Below are positions 9,610 to 21,764 of a DNA stretch of 53,396 nucleotides, one piece after another. The notes beneath the pieces were generated by a model. It was not told the DNA's origin and did not search any database. It was given only the letters and a program-made list of their open reading frames with translations. Source of the DNA: Podochytrium sp. JEL0797 (lineage: Eukaryota; Chytridiomycota; Chytridiomycetes; Chytridiales; Chytriomycetaceae); contig JADGJG010000066.1 of NCBI GenBank assembly GCA_027596195.1, forward strand, positions 1-53,396. The letters are read 5' to 3'. The translations under genes and the position numbers were made by a program. The stretch's first letter is position 1. Every line of letters begins with the position of its first letter.

Positions 9610-12600
9610 ATGGACCCGATATCCGCAGCATTTGCATCCTCGTTTGTTGGTGTGGAAAGCGAGCAGAACTGGCAGGGCCGCGACCGGGCCATGGCGACGC
9701 TGACGGAGGACCTTGGCGGGGCAGGTGATGTGACGCGCGAGGCCCTGGCGAACAGCGCGAGTCTCAAGGCCGTGCTGGATCCGATCCTCAAGTCGGTGAG
9801 CATTCTAGCTAGAGAGTCCTAGAGAGTCCTAGGGATTGCTAGAGAAAGACTAGACAGACTGACACGTCGACTGACAGACCGCCTCGCTGCGCACGTCCCT
9901 CGTCATGACGGCGTGCGCCTGCGTGGCTGCCATTGCCACGCACGTGTCACCTTCGACAGTCGAGATTCACCAGGACGCCATTGTCAAGGCGCTGCTCAAG
10001 CTCACGGGTGCGGTGCTCTTTCTTGTCGCTTGTTTTGACTCGCTCTTTGGCTTCACTCACTCTTTGGATTCAGGAAACGCAAAGAAACTCGTTGCCTCCT
10101 CTGGCGCCACGGCCATGGCGGCCCTCATCCACCACGTGCCGTACCACCCGCGCACGCTGCAACACTTCATCACGCTGTCCACAGACAAGAACGCCCAGGT
10201 GCGTTCGCACTGTCTGCTGTACATCCAGGCACTCGTGACCCAGGTTGTGGTCACCGAGGGCCGCGACGACGCGTTCGTGCGCTCGGGCGGCCTCGAGTGT
10301 CTCGAGAAGGCGCTCAAGAAGTCGCTGGCCGATGCCACGCCCTCTGTCCGAGAAACGAGCCGCGCCGTCTTTGAAATCCTCGACGCGTATTGGCCCGCGA
10401 GCGGAGAAGCCCTGCTGAACGACCTGGAGCCAAACACAAAAAAGGCCCTGATGAAGTCGAGAAACCCCGTCGTAGTCGGCGCAAAGACTCCGGTCGCGAA
10501 CAAAGTGTCGATGCAGTCCATTGGGAAAGCTGCAACTCTCGGATCCTCTCCCGCTTCCATGAAGCCATCTCCTCGAAAGGCTGCTGCCATTCCACTACCT
10601 GAACTCGCTGCTGCGGCCGAAAACGCAACTTCGGACCTAACTCCCGGACAAAACATCATGGCTGGATTGACCTCAAACGACGAAGTTGCCGTGTCGGAAG
10701 CAATGACGCATCTAGGCACTTCCCCTCCCCTCTCTTCCGAAGAATCTCAAGAAATTCAACAAGCACTAGTCACCCTCCTGAACGATCCACCATCCCCCAA
10801 AGTCATTGACTCAATCATCAATTCCCTCTCCATCCCAACCATCCTCTCTACTTCTCTGCTATCCACAGCCACACTCACAACCACCCTCGTCTCCCTCCTC
10901 ACAGGAGATGCGCCCACCACAATCCCCAACTTCCAACTCTCCCCACCCCTCCAAACCCTCCTCACGAACCACACCGACTCCATGCCACCCATCGACGCCT
11001 TCCACTTCCTCACACAAGCCCTGTCATTCAACAGCACGGGCGCTTTCCCCGCCATGAAGCCGCGTCGCCCGCCCTCTGCGGGTGCACCGAAACCCGTGTC
11101 TCCACCGACCGGAAGCGTTCCCGCTGCAGCGTACGTGTCGAAGCTGTTGTCCACGCTCGTGCACACGCCGGACCGGTCGGGACCGTTGCGACCCGTACTT
11201 GAGGGTGATTCTGCGCAGATTCGTGCGCTGATGATTTCGGTGACACGGTTGATGTCGCTCAAGAGTACCAAGAAGCGGTGTAAAGACGATTTGAATGAGG
11301 TGGTCAAGTTTTTATATGGGTGTGGGGACGGGGGTGCGGTTGTAAGAAAGTTTTTGGATACGATTGATTTTGAGGTGGCGTGTGAGATTCGCGGGGTGCT
11401 TGGGATTTCGGAGGAGGGTGAAGATGAGGAGATGATGGATGTGGAGGTTGTGGTGCAGCCGCAGACTGTTGTTGTGGAACGCGTGGAGAGTAGTGGGGTG
11501 AGCGCGGGGGACGAGTCTTCCGATCAAATGAGTGACGTGAGGTCTCGGACACCGCCTCCGCCTGTAGTGGACATGAGTGTGATTGATTTCGGGGGTGCTG
11601 ACGAGAGTTTTGATGGGCAGTTGAATCTTGCGGATATTACGTTTGAAGGGGGGTTGGTGGAGGAATCGTTTTTGTTTGACAAGAGTGATGAAAAGTCGGA
11701 GGAGGTGGAGGTGGTGAGGAATCTTTCTGTTTCCATTCGGTCTTGCTTTTTTCTTTATTGACTGAACCCCCCCATTTCAGGACCATAACATGCTGCGTGA
11801 CACGCACCGCGAGATGATCCGCGACGAAACCCCGAAAGCGCAGAAAACGTTCACACTCCCGCGGTCTGTCACGAGCACCCCATCGGCCGTATCTGGCGGA
11901 ATGGTTGGACTCGTATCCCTTGCCGACGAGGAGGACCACCCCGAATCCGAACACGAAGACCAAAGCGACCAAAGCAGCAACCTCTTGATTGACTTTGACG
12001 CGTCGGCGGTCCTCCCCGCGCGAACTGTGGACTCTATTACAGCGGCCGTCTCCTCGACTCCCGAAAAGTCCTTCTCCCCAATCAACCCCGACTTTTCGAA
12101 ATGGATGATGCGATTCACGAGCCGCGATTACTCCCCCGGCGTATTAGAAACTCTGTACTGCATGGCGAACCCGCAAGGCGGGGTTTCAGCGCGCGCGGTG
12201 GATGCGGAAAGTGCGGTTCTTTTGGCACAGGCCGTGATGCGGGTTGTGGAGGAGGAGGAATGGGAGGTGGTTGGGAAAGAGGTTGTGGAGGCGTTGTTTT
12301 TAATTTTGGGGTGTTTTTTGGCTGGGGGGGGGGCTGGTTTTGGGTGGGGGGGGGGGGGGGGGGGGGGGGGGGGGTGGGGGGGGGGGGTTGTGAGGGTTTT
12401 GGTAGGGGCGAGGAGTGATGCGCGGTTTGAGGTGGGGGTTTGGCTCAATTTCTCCTCGTTTTTTGTTTTCTCAACGTTTTTTTTTCCATGGGTTTCGTCT
12501 CATTAGATTGCGGGAAGCGCCGACACAGCCCTCACTTCCTTCATGGAACGCATGGACGTGGCCGTCTGTTACCGAACGCTCGTCGAAATCCTCGAATCGG

Positions 12601-13012
12601 ACGCGTTTGCGGCATGGAAAGAGGATCCTGGAGCAGACGAGTTCCAGCCTCACCCGCACTCGAGTGCGTTTGATTACTTGGGCAAAGTGGTGCGGTATCG
12701 CGTGGGGAAGGAGGTGGCGGCGCCCGGGTGGCGTGTGGATGCGGTGTTGTCGTTGTGCGCAAAGGTGAATAGTTGGCGGAATGTGGGGAGTGGGGGTTTA
12801 TCTGAAAACTGATTGTATTCTTTTTTGTTTTGTGTGTGTAGGAAATGGGATCCAAGCGGGTGGATGCGCGTCGAAGCGCGGTCATGTGTCTTGTGGACAT
12901 TGCCGAAGTTTGGGATATGGCGGAGGACAATGGGTTTTGGAGCAAGATGGGGGGTTTGTTGTCGCCTTCGCAGATGCATTTGTTGACTTCTTTTTGTGGC
13001 GGTGTGAATTGA
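9610..13012 (+). CDS. CLASP: CLASP / Stu1 / MAST-type microtubule plus-end protein
   Basis: Binds and stabilises microtubules through TOG-like HEAT arrays. Exons: 9610..9795, 9878..10007, 10074..11713, 11781..12431, 12507..12764, 12842..13012 (1011 aa as written). Residues 1-200 form the CLASP N-terminal TOG domain: KLTGNAKKLVASSGA, then LEKALKKSLADATPSVRE and ALLNDLEPNTKKAL. A Ser/Pro-rich linker and an acidic region follow. The last 250 residues resemble the CLASP C-terminal helical array, ending RRSAVMCLVDIAEVWD...LLSPSQMHLLTSF. Introns 1 and 2 have gtgagc and gtgcgg donors; intron 2 is 66 nt, a multiple of three. Within exon 4 a nearly pure G tract at about 12340-12388 would encode poly-Gly in the middle of a helical repeat. 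Splicing 12311..12394 (84 nt, gtgttt..tgtgag) removes it in frame and is the more sensible model (983 aa). Family assignment is firm; the exact 3' exons less so. Confidence 0.85.
12311..12394 (+). other. G-homopolymer tract, probable in-frame intron of the CLASP gene
   Basis: The stretch begins gtgttttttgg, continues as an almost uninterrupted run of G broken by a few T, and ends ttgtgag. It is 84 nt, so both readings stay open. Removing it restores ...LFLILG + VLVGARSDARFE, which looks like a continuous helix of the HEAT array. Confidence 0.5.
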
Positions 13013-13043
13013 TGTTGTGAGTTGTGGTCAAGGGGAGGACAAG

Positions 13044-13065
13044 AACGTTTTTTTTTAAAAACGTT
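13044..13065. other. AT-rich perfect inverted repeat after the CLASP stop
   Basis: aacgttttt and aaaaacgtt are separated by four T, 31 bp downstream of the stop codon. It could be a 3'-end signal in the RNA or chance AT sequence. The rest of 13066-13470 is AT-rich with no gene. Confidence 0.5.
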
Positions 13066-13470
13066 TTCGAATAATATGTTTTTATTTTTAAATTCTTTCT
13101 CTATTTCACTTGCTTAATTTTTCGGTTATACGCTGTATATTAAATTTCAAGGATGGTGGATAAGCGAGGAATAAAGGAATAACTTTTGACCCTCCCAGCG
13201 CTGCTTGCTCATAAAAAATAGCTGGATCTCAAAAATGGAAAGATATGCTCAAGTTTTACGCCCCCTCTGCCAATATCATGAGATCCGGCAGCAGTGTGGG
13301 ACAGGCGGGAAGAAAATTGGCGTCCGGAATAGAACCCCCCCCTCCAAATCTTCAAATTTCTTGTTCATCTTCTCCCAGTCTCTGTTGCGCCAAATCTGCC
13401 ACTGAGTACACCGCCCAAAAAAAAATAATAAATGATCACATTTCGAGAAAAGAAAAAGATTTCCTTCGAA

Positions 13471-14516
13471 ATGAGCGATGAATCAGTGGTGGACAGGTTT
13501 TTCGGCGCCGCCACGAGCATCGGCAAGCGCGAGACGCAACAAGACGAGTTTCTGATTGTGGAGGATCTGTTTGAGGGCACCCCGCGGACGTTCCTGTTTG
13601 CCGTGTTTGACGGCCACGGTTTGTTTCCTCTTTCCGCTCCCACCCCCCCGCCCTCTCCCTCCTTACATCTGCTTGTATCGCCACAGGCTCCGAGGGCCAC
13701 CGCGTCTCCGCCTACGTCAAGAAAATATTCCCCGAGGTCCTCGCGCAACGACGATCCGATCTGATTGGACGGACCAAAGAAGCCACGGCGGCCATGAAGA
13801 ACGCTTTTGAAACCGTAAACACTATGCTCAAGGAGAACCAGGCCATCGACTCGTACATGAGTGGATCCACGGCCGTCGTGATGCTGTTTTTTGAGGAGGA
13901 TCGACGCGTGTTGATTGGGAATGTGGGGGATAGTCGGATTATTATGGGGAGGAAGGAGGGGGAGAGTGTGGTGCCGATGCAGGTTTCGACGTGAGTTTCC
14001 ACTGAACGTTTTTTCACTATAGTGTTATTGATTCTGTTATTCGAAGGGATCACACGTGTCTGGATCCAACCGAATTGGAGCGCGTAAAAAAAGCCGGGGC
14101 CCGAATCGATCAGATGCTCACTGAAGATGGCCGCGACGGTCCGCTGAGAATATATAAGGGGACTTTGCCGTATCCAGGGTGAGATACGGTGCCCCCATGT
14201 GTGATTTTTGTTTTTTGATCATACTCGCGACAGATTGGTGTGCACGCGAACTTTGGGCGATACATGTGCCGAAAATCTCGGAGTTCTCTGCGAACCTGAA
14301 GTGATTGAGCGAGAGCTTTCAAAGAAAGACTTGTTCTTTGTGTTGGGATCAGATGGGTTGTGGGACGGCCTCGACCTGGACGAAGTCGTTCGGCTTGCTG
14401 TGAAATACGAAAGCGCCAAGAAAGCGAGTGGGGTCTTGATCAAACGCGCTCTCAAGAGCCTAGATGCCAAGCAGATCGATGACAATGTCACAAATATCGT
14501 TGTCCACACGGGCTGA
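13471..14516 (+). CDS. PP2C-type (PPM) protein serine/threonine phosphatase
   Basis: Metal-dependent phosphatase that removes phosphate from Ser/Thr, probably soluble since no targeting signal is visible. Exons: 13471..13618, 13687..13990, 14047..14178, 14234..14516 (288 aa). Conserved motifs in order: GKRETQQDEF, AVFDGHGSEGH (metal-binding Asp and Gly), SGSTAVVMLF, LIGNVGDSRIIM, STDHTC, RTLGD, FVLGSDGLWD (metal Asp) and DDNVTNIVV (last metal Asp). The catalytic domain is essentially the whole protein, a normal minimal length. The intron within DGH|GSEGH is supported because the family motif is restored only after splicing. The ATG at 13471 is preferred over an upstream in-frame ATG (13432) because it sits next to the first conserved strand. 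Substrate unknown. Confidence 0.9.
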
Positions 14517-14595
14517 CTGCTTGTGAGAAAGAATAAAGAAAAAAAGTGCGTTGTATTCGCCCCCTCAATTGCCAATCCAGCAACCTTCACCCCCT

Positions 14596-17222
14596 TCATC
14601 GACTTGCCCCCAACGCCTCCAACTGCGCCAAAAACGCCTTGGGTGTCACAATCTCCGTCGACCCATACGTAATCTTCTTCTTCTGCTGCGCACGTTGCGC
14701 ATACTCTTGCAAATTCTGATACTCCAAGTAATTCCCTCCCCCAACCACAAACACGACCGCGTTCTGGTGTCCCATGCGGGCGCTCATGCCCGGTTTGACG
14801 GCCGGGCTCGGTTTGCCCGCGAGGGCGCGGCTCGCTTTCGGATCCAGTTGCAGGTATTCTTCGGCGTCTGTTCCGGCCGTGTTTCCTTCCATGATGGATT
14901 CAACGATTCGCGTGGAGGGGAGGTCTTTGCGCGTGGGCAGCATGTTTCTGACACCTGAAATGAGACCTTCGATTCCACTGCTGACACCGGTTCCTTCGAG
15001 AGTTCCAGCAAGCTGAATTTCGAATAATAGTGGTTAGCAAAAAATAAATGCAAACGGGCTTGGGAGACAGGGACCCCCACCTTGTTTCTAAAGGTTCCAA
15101 ACAAATCGCTGGAATTGGCAGGTGCCTGAGACGCGTTGGATCCGCCTGCAGCAGAAGCAGCAGCCATTTTGATGAACGATTTGACGCTCTTGAGGTAGTT
15201 CAAAGGCGCCAAAGGGGCACCCGCCGCAGAAAGCGCTTCTTCGTAAGTTGCCATGTCGTCTTTCGAGATTTCGTCCTGGGACAGGTAGAACATGAGGAAG
15301 AAGCGCTGCTTGTCTTCTGCGCTCTTCTCTGCGTCTCGGAGCGTTTCGAGAACGGTTGTTTTGTTCTGTCAAAAAAAACGCACCAGTCAGCAGAGTGCCT
15401 AGAAAAATCCAGGAAATAAAACCACACACCTGCTTTCCAATCGCTTCCTCCATTGCAAAGAACGCATCCAACTTGCGGTCGTTGATGATTTGGAACAAAG
15501 CGGTAGCAATGTTCATGTGCATATCCAGCGTTCTCTTGCGGTCCGTGAGTTCCGGCAAAGCCGTGAGAGCGTACTTCAGAGTTTCTGCGTTGGAACTGGA
15601 AACAAGAGTGAGAAACGCGGTCTCCGACAAGTGCTGAAACTCGATTTCATTTCATACTTTGGGTCCACGTCCTCCAAAGACGTCAAGCCGGATGACTTGG
15701 TTACATCGTCGACATCCTTCTTGTAACGCGTGATTTCAACGTTGACGTCGTCTAGAATGCCAAAAATCAGAGTGGTGTTGCAAATTGTGATTGGCGCGAA
15801 AACTTACCAGCAACTTGAGGGAACGCGTTCCCACTGTTTTTGATCCAGAAAAAGTCGTTGCCGTCAATGTCGAACTGCTTCTTCTGCTTTCGCCCCTTTT
15901 CCTCAGACTACCACACAAGGAACCAACGGTGAGAAAAAACGAGCCCGAAAATACCAAAAAGCCTCCGCACGCACCTCAATAATAACTCGATTCAACTTCA
16001 AATCCAGCAAATCATGCACCAAAGTCGAATACGTCCACGTGTGGCTCAACATGGATGCCAAATCCAAGTTTCTGTCCAACAAAATCAACACGGGTCGCGA
16101 CGAAGACGACATTGCTGGAGACATGGATCCCGCAGAAGGGTCTGAAAAGAGATTGTTGTTTCGCGAGTTCATAATGTGGTCGCGGATTCGCTGATCCAAC
16201 TTTGCGGCGACGGACGCGGCAGCGTTTCCACGGGGGCAGCGGATAATGGGGACGGCACCTTTTGGGGGGACCGATTAGAACAGGTCAAAGAGAAGCGTAG
16301 CTGGGGGATACGCACCCATTGTGGCGACAACGGAAAATAAGGCGGCCACGATGCTCTCCGTGACACCATCAATCGCGCGATCCGTGGAACCAGCATCATT
16401 CAAGGTTTTGTAAGTGTCGTTGAAATTGAGCGAGAAGAGACGCTCCTCCAACGAGATGTAGTTCAAGTATTGATCGTAAACTTGAGCAATTTGAACCGAG
16501 GCGTTTGCGGCAATGGCAGCGGCAGCGAGTTCTTCCAACAAGTTGCGTGATATCGTGTACGTGAAGTTGAGGTAGTATGATTCGTAGAGATTTTTGGCCA
16601 AGTCCTGGGAAGGAAGAACTCGTGAGTTGCCACGAGGCAAAGATTCCGGCGACTGGTTACCTCCGCAATACGTTGGATGTTTTCGGCGGTAGGTTGAACA
16701 AAATACACAGCAGGAACATCAGGAATGGACTGTCGATCCGTGAAGAGCGGCCTGGCGAGAGCGAAAAAAGGGACCAGGGACTGTCAGGCACAACCTCCAC
16801 GCACCCAAACACTCACATGTGGACCGTCACGCCATTCTCCCTCAGCTCATTCACCTTCAGCAGCTGCGAAATAATGTCCTGCCCGGCCTTGTCGTACACG
16901 AGCACCTTCCACACGGTTTCGACAACCTGTGGGACCCTTGCTCCATCCGACGGCGAATCCAGGCCCAGCGGCTTCTTTGCAGGCACCGCATCCTTGTTGT
17001 TGAAGTTGAGCATCGTAATGACCGCATCTGGCCATCAGGTAACCGTGTTAGCGCCGTGGCTTCGGATTGATCACCCCATCGGGTCTCCCAGGTGCAATTG
17101 CTCCCTGCATCCCAGGCTGGGAAACCGCAATCCCTTGGCTTCACTGCTTCGCATCTCGAGCCATTCCAGCACAAGACCAGGAAATAAAAGTCACCTTTCT
17201 GAGCCTGTCGAAGGGACGCCAT
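14596..17222 (-). CDS. SLY1: Sly1 (SCFD1), Sec1/Munc18-family SNARE regulator
   Basis: SM protein that binds syntaxin-5-type SNAREs and promotes fusion in ER-to-Golgi and intra-Golgi transport; cytosolic and Golgi-associated. Ten exons: 17222..17195, 17027..16817, 16751..16661, 16604..16316, 16258..15975, 15907..15808, 15751..15658, 15595..15430, 15365..15081, 15012..14596 (654 aa, normal for the family). Diagnostic stretches: KVLVYDKAGQDIISQLLKV, DVPAVYFVQPTAENIQRI, NLYESYYLNFTYTISR, SRPVLILLDRNLDLASMLSH, LPELTDRKRTLDMHMNIATA and, near the C-terminus, VVFVVGGGNYLEYQNLQEY. Every exon joint restores a conserved segment and the total length is divisible by three. The first exon is 28 nt. It is divergently arranged with calcineurin B, with 58 bp between the two ATGs, so the genes must share a promoter region. 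Its 3' end converges on the PP2C gene 79 bp away. Confidence 0.95.
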
Positions 17223-17280
17223 TTTTTTGGCAGAGATTTCTTTTCCCAAACACCATCCATCCCAAACCCCGTCACGAACA
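17223..17280. promoter_or_regulatory. 58-bp divergent promoter between Sly1 and calcineurin B
   Basis: The two start codons face away from each other across only 58 bp. No TATA box is obvious. Both 5' UTRs and the core promoters must overlap, or transcription must start inside the neighbour's first exon or intron. Confidence 0.6.
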
Positions 17281-18198
17281 ATGGGCAACAACTCAAGGTG
17301 TGTACTAACCACCTTTTATAACCTGACTCACACTCCTCTTCTCCTCTCTGCTGTTCTGCTTCGTGCCCGCTTTTCCCTGTCATTTCGATCGCTCTGTACA
17401 AATAACCCAGTCAACTCGAGGAGATGGTCGCATCTTCCAACTGTAAGCCCCCTTTCTTACTGTATCCTTACGATTGGTACTAAATCTCGCTCCACAGTCT
17501 CCGCCGACGAGGTACATTTTAGTTTGTCAACCCGTGTGTCTCAAGGGATCATCATTGTGACCTTCCAGCGCGAAGCCCAAATCATTATACGACCCCCCCT
17601 CTAAACACTCACGCATATCACCCACATAAAAAAGATTCAACGTCTGTACAAGCGTTTCGTGAAACTCGACAAGGACGGCAGCGGAACGATCGACAAGGAC
17701 GAATTCCTCGCGTTGCCCCAAATCGCGAGCAACCCGCTCGCCGCGAGACTCTTGAGCGTTCTCGACGGAGACGGGACCGGAGATGTGGACTTTAAGGAGT
17801 TTATTGGCGGGTTGAGTGCGTTTAGCGCCAAGGGAAAGAAGGAGGACAAGTTGAAATGTAATGTGCAAAACTCCTTCCGAATCTTTTTCACCGCAACCCT
17901 CGGGTTTCGGTTTCGAATCGGGGCGAATATCGCTGATTCTTCTTTCGCCTTGTTAGTTGCTTTCAAGGTATACGACATGGACCGTGATGGATTCATTTCG
18001 AACGGAGAGCTTTTCCTCGTGCTCAAGATGATGGTGGGAAACAACTTGAAGGACCAGCAGCTTCAGCAGATCGTGGACAAGACCATTATGGAGGCCGACA
18101 AGGACATGGATGGAAAAATCTCTTTTGAGGAGTTTAGCAAGGTGGTGGAGAACACAGATATCGCTAGGCAGATGACGCTCGAAAGTGACCGTTTCTAA
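17281..18198 (+). CDS. CNB1: calcineurin regulatory subunit B
   Basis: Calcium-sensing subunit of the Ser/Thr phosphatase calcineurin, which in fungi acts in stress, wall and morphogenesis signalling. Exons: 17281..17297, 17411..17442, 17498..17511, 17635..17857, 17957..18198 (175 aa). The N-terminus MGNNSS is a classical N-myristoylation signal. Four EF-hand loops are intact: [36 protein letters not shown] and [12 protein letters not shown]. The segment [20 protein letters not shown] is characteristic of calcineurin B rather than calmodulin. The first three exons are only 17, 32 and 14 nt. They are supported because splicing yields [14 protein letters not shown], which fits the family, and because the frame closes. 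The final intron (17858..17956) restores [12 protein letters not shown]. Confidence 0.95.
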
Positions 18199-18381
18199 TT
18201 GCAATCATAAGATAAAGAAGAATCCGTTAAATGAACATTTAATATTTTAAGAACTCGAAACGAAAACGAAACCCTGGAACACTTTTAAATCCGCTTTTCC
18301 CATAGGAATATATACTGTGTTGAATTAAAGGTTTGAAAGATAATCAACGCGTGCGGGTGACAATTCCTTTTCCCCCCCAAA

Positions 18382-21300
18382 ATGACTCCCATCAAACGAA
18401 TGGCCAGGAGGCCTCCAGCACGCACCAGAGCCGCTTTCATAAAGCCAGTGGACACAATCAATGAGCCTGTTGATGAATCTGAATCAGATGAATCTGTAGT
18501 CAGCTCGTTTGATTCCGAACAAGCCAGCTGTGAATCAAACGACGAGGACGCCAACTCGGAATCTGGAGAAACTCAATCCGACTGCAACACTGGAGAAAGT
18601 CAATCCGACTGCAGCAGCAGCCAAGAGGATGAGGAAGAAGAAGAAGACGCAACCCCGCAATTGGGCTCGCTGGTGCCGCATCTACTGCAAGATACGCGTC
18701 CGGAAATCAAACCGTCAAACAGTCCGTTGAATTCTTCAACCTCAGACGCCTCCTTGGCCGAGTCAAACAACAGTGTGTCTTGTTCAGAATCAGCCGGTGA
18801 ATCGTTTGAATCAACGGAAAGCAGGTCGCTTGCAGCTTCCTTGGTTGGATCCAACGCGTCTCTCGACATTCAAAAACCTTCCAACCTCGACAATCCTTCG
18901 TATTCGGATTTGGCTGAGGCTCCAACGTCTCTGGACGGCTGCGGAAAAGAAATCCAAAATCCGTTCAGGTTTAATCCACTTGAATCAGATACAAGGAGAA
19001 ACACTCTTGTCGCAGAGTCTGCTGTCACTTCATCGATGCCTCTTCTGACCCCTCCTTGGCTCAACCTCGGCCTCTTCAAATCGTTGCAAGCGGATCCAAG
19101 TATAGCAACGTCCTTATTAAAAAGCCCAATTTCTCATAGCGGGTCCTCGGAATCGTTTGTTTCTGCCGCAGAGGTAAGCTAACTCCTTTGGCCCTCCCCC
19201 CTCCCGTCTTCGCTCACACCCCATTTCTCATCCATCCCCACCAAAATCAAAGAGCGTCGAATACACCGTCTCAACCCTCCTAGTAGGCCTCCAACAAAGA
19301 GAAACTCTCATCACTGAACTGAAGCTCGAAAACGAACGGCTCCTCCTCGCGGTACCAGACCGCAATCAACCCGACCCCGCCGATCACCTCGCTCTGAAAG
19401 ACCAACTGGAAGAAAGGCAGTCCCAGATCTTACACCTCGAATCGCAAGTCCAAAAAGCGGTTCAGGATTTGGAAGTATCCTCCACAACGCGGGATGTACA
19501 AGTCGCGGCGATGGAAAAGGAGCTTCAGTTTGCAAAGTTGGCTGTGACGATGGAGATTGGGTTGAAACAGAAATGGGAGAAGGAGGTGGAGGCGATGAAG
19601 GCGTCTGCGGGCGCCGTGGCCGAGATGCATGCGACTGCGGTCGCGGGGTGGAAATTGGAAATGGCGAAGTTGAAAGAAGAAAAGGCGGCGGTGTTGGAGA
19701 AGTTGTCTAGCGCGCAGAGCACTGTGCTGTCTCGAGGACAGGAGGTGGATGTTTTGAAGGGGAAAGTGGAGGTTGCAGAGTCGCAAGCCGCAATGGCATC
19801 CAAAAACGCACAAGCAGCGGAAGATGCAAACAAACAGCTCCAACTCCAAATCGAAAAGTTGGAATCGGAAAAAAAGTCATGGAATGAATCCATCACTACT
19901 CAACAAGCCAAAGCAACAACCGACTTGACCGCCTTGTCAGAAAGAGCAAAAGACCTCGAAGCATCCCTCCACTCCAGCAAATCCACTGTTTCCAACCTCG
20001 AAAAGGAAGTTGAAATTCAAGACCGCAGATTGAAAGGAACCCTCCTGAGAATCAGTGACCTCGAATCCCAGTTGTTGAATCAAGGTGATGCCCTCCAAAA
20101 ATCAAATCACGCGCTTCGAAGTGTCGATGCGGAGTTTTCCAAAACGCAGTCTGCTTTGAGCGAATCGGCAAGGCTTCTGCAGGCAAAAAATGAAGAACTC
20201 GACGCGGCGAACGGTCAGATTCAACTGCTCGGGAGCAAATTGAGCCTCGAGCAAACCAAACTGGCAGAATTTCAGGAGTCGCCCGTCGTCCAAGAATCCA
20301 AGACGCCCGATTTAAGTGAATGGACGCTAAAAATTTCTCATCTCGAGAACGAACTCCAACTTGTCAACTCTGAAAACGCGGCGCTAAAGGCAGACTCCAA
20401 AACAAACGAAGAAGCCCTGGACAGCCTGAAAGCAACCAACGCAGAGCTTCAAAAGACTCTTGTAAAGGCCAAAATCGAACGCAGACTTCGAGCTTCACGC
20501 ATCTCTGAGGTTTGGAACGAGCTGCAAATTGCAAAGCAGGATGGCGAAAAGAAACGGATCGAGTTGGAAAAACTGAAGCAAGAGTTCAAAGAGAGTGTCT
20601 CGGAATTTGAGAAGGAGCTGGCAGAATCGAGGCAAACGCTTGCCGAAGCAAATGTCGCTGAATCCACCAAGGTTGAGCTCCAGCACAAACTCGAAGAAAG
20701 CATTTCAGCTTTCAAAACGGAAAGAGAGGAATGGGAATCAAGCTACCAACTATTGAAGCAACAGCATGAAGAAAAGGAGAACGAAATCCTTGCCTTGCGA
20801 GCCGAGATTGCAACTTTGCAGCAACCTCCAAACGATGGAAAAAAGGACGCAATGATTCTGGAATTACTGGACTCACTTTCCTCACTCTCGGAACAGAAGG
20901 AATCGCGGCGTGAATCCACCACCCTCAAAGATTTGACGTTACTGCAGCCTTCCGAACCGGACAGCGGAAGCTTCATGAATGACGTACTTTCTGAGTTGAT
21001 GGCGCGTTCCAACGATCCCTCAAGCTTTGGAAAGGACAAGACTTGGTCCAAAGAATTTTCGACCAAAGAAGCTCCTCCAGCCCTCCTTGAAGAAATCTCA
21101 AAGGCTCTCGGCGACGTTCCCGAATCAACCAACACCGAAACCACCAAAACCAACATCATCGCGTCCATCAAGCACACAAAAGCGCGTGTCACACAGCTCG
21201 AAAGCGTTTGTCACGAGTTCGAGGCCTTTGCCCGTGAAGCGCTCGATGCTGCCAAACAAATGGAAGCGAAATACACGGATGCCAAAATCATGACGGAGGA

Positions 21301-21610
21301 GAACGAACAGGTTATTAATCGATTGCATCATGTGTTGGAAGACGGGGCGTCGTTGATGGGGAAGAAGAGGTTGCAGGGGGTCATTGCGGCAGCGAGGATT
21401 TCGGTCAAGAGACGCGACACGGTTGGACGCGATTCTGTTGCGAGACCTATGCAGGAAATTGTGTCTCCAAAAGCTTCTGCGGTGGAATTTGAAAAGGAGG
21501 AATATCATGGAGGGGGGAATATTCTGGCCAAATTGAAGTTTCAAGGCGCGATCGCCGCAACTCGTCTCGGGAGAAGATTGACGGGAAAAGGTCTATCAAC
21601 AGACAAGTAA
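18382..21610 (+). CDS. large coiled-coil protein, unknown
   Basis: Not recognised beyond its architecture. Two exons, 18382..19173 and 19253..21610 (1049 aa), with the intron donor gtaagc and an acceptor ending atcaaag. Residues 1-260 are Ser/Glu-rich and acidic, with an EDEEEEEDA run and scattered SES and ESN clusters, so probably disordered. Residues about 265-790 are almost continuous heptad-type sequence (for example LKLENERLLLA, DLESQLLNQGDALQ, KIERRLRASRISEVWNELQ). After a short polar gap a second helical block follows (RVTQLESVCHEFEAFAREAL), then a basic C-terminus with two similar units, LMGKKRLQGVIAAARISVKR and LKFQGAIAATRLGRRLTG. The shape recalls golgins, centrosomal or basal-body rods, but no signature decides. 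The two C-terminal GVIAAARISV / GAIAATRLGR units may be a short repeated motif. Confidence 0.75.
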
Positions 21611-21764
21611 TTATTTCGCTCAAATTAAACTCCATATTCCCGATTTCCAAAAAAATAACTTTCTCGCATGGAGAATCTCCTTTCACAAATCATCGTCTGT
21701 AAAACGGCACAGGCTTTCAAATACATCATTGCTGCTTCCATTTATTGGAGAACGAGTTGCCGGT

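Noticed and set aside
10057..10719. 220-residue minus-strand frame
   Set aside because: Antisense shadow of the CLASP exon, which has clear family motifs.
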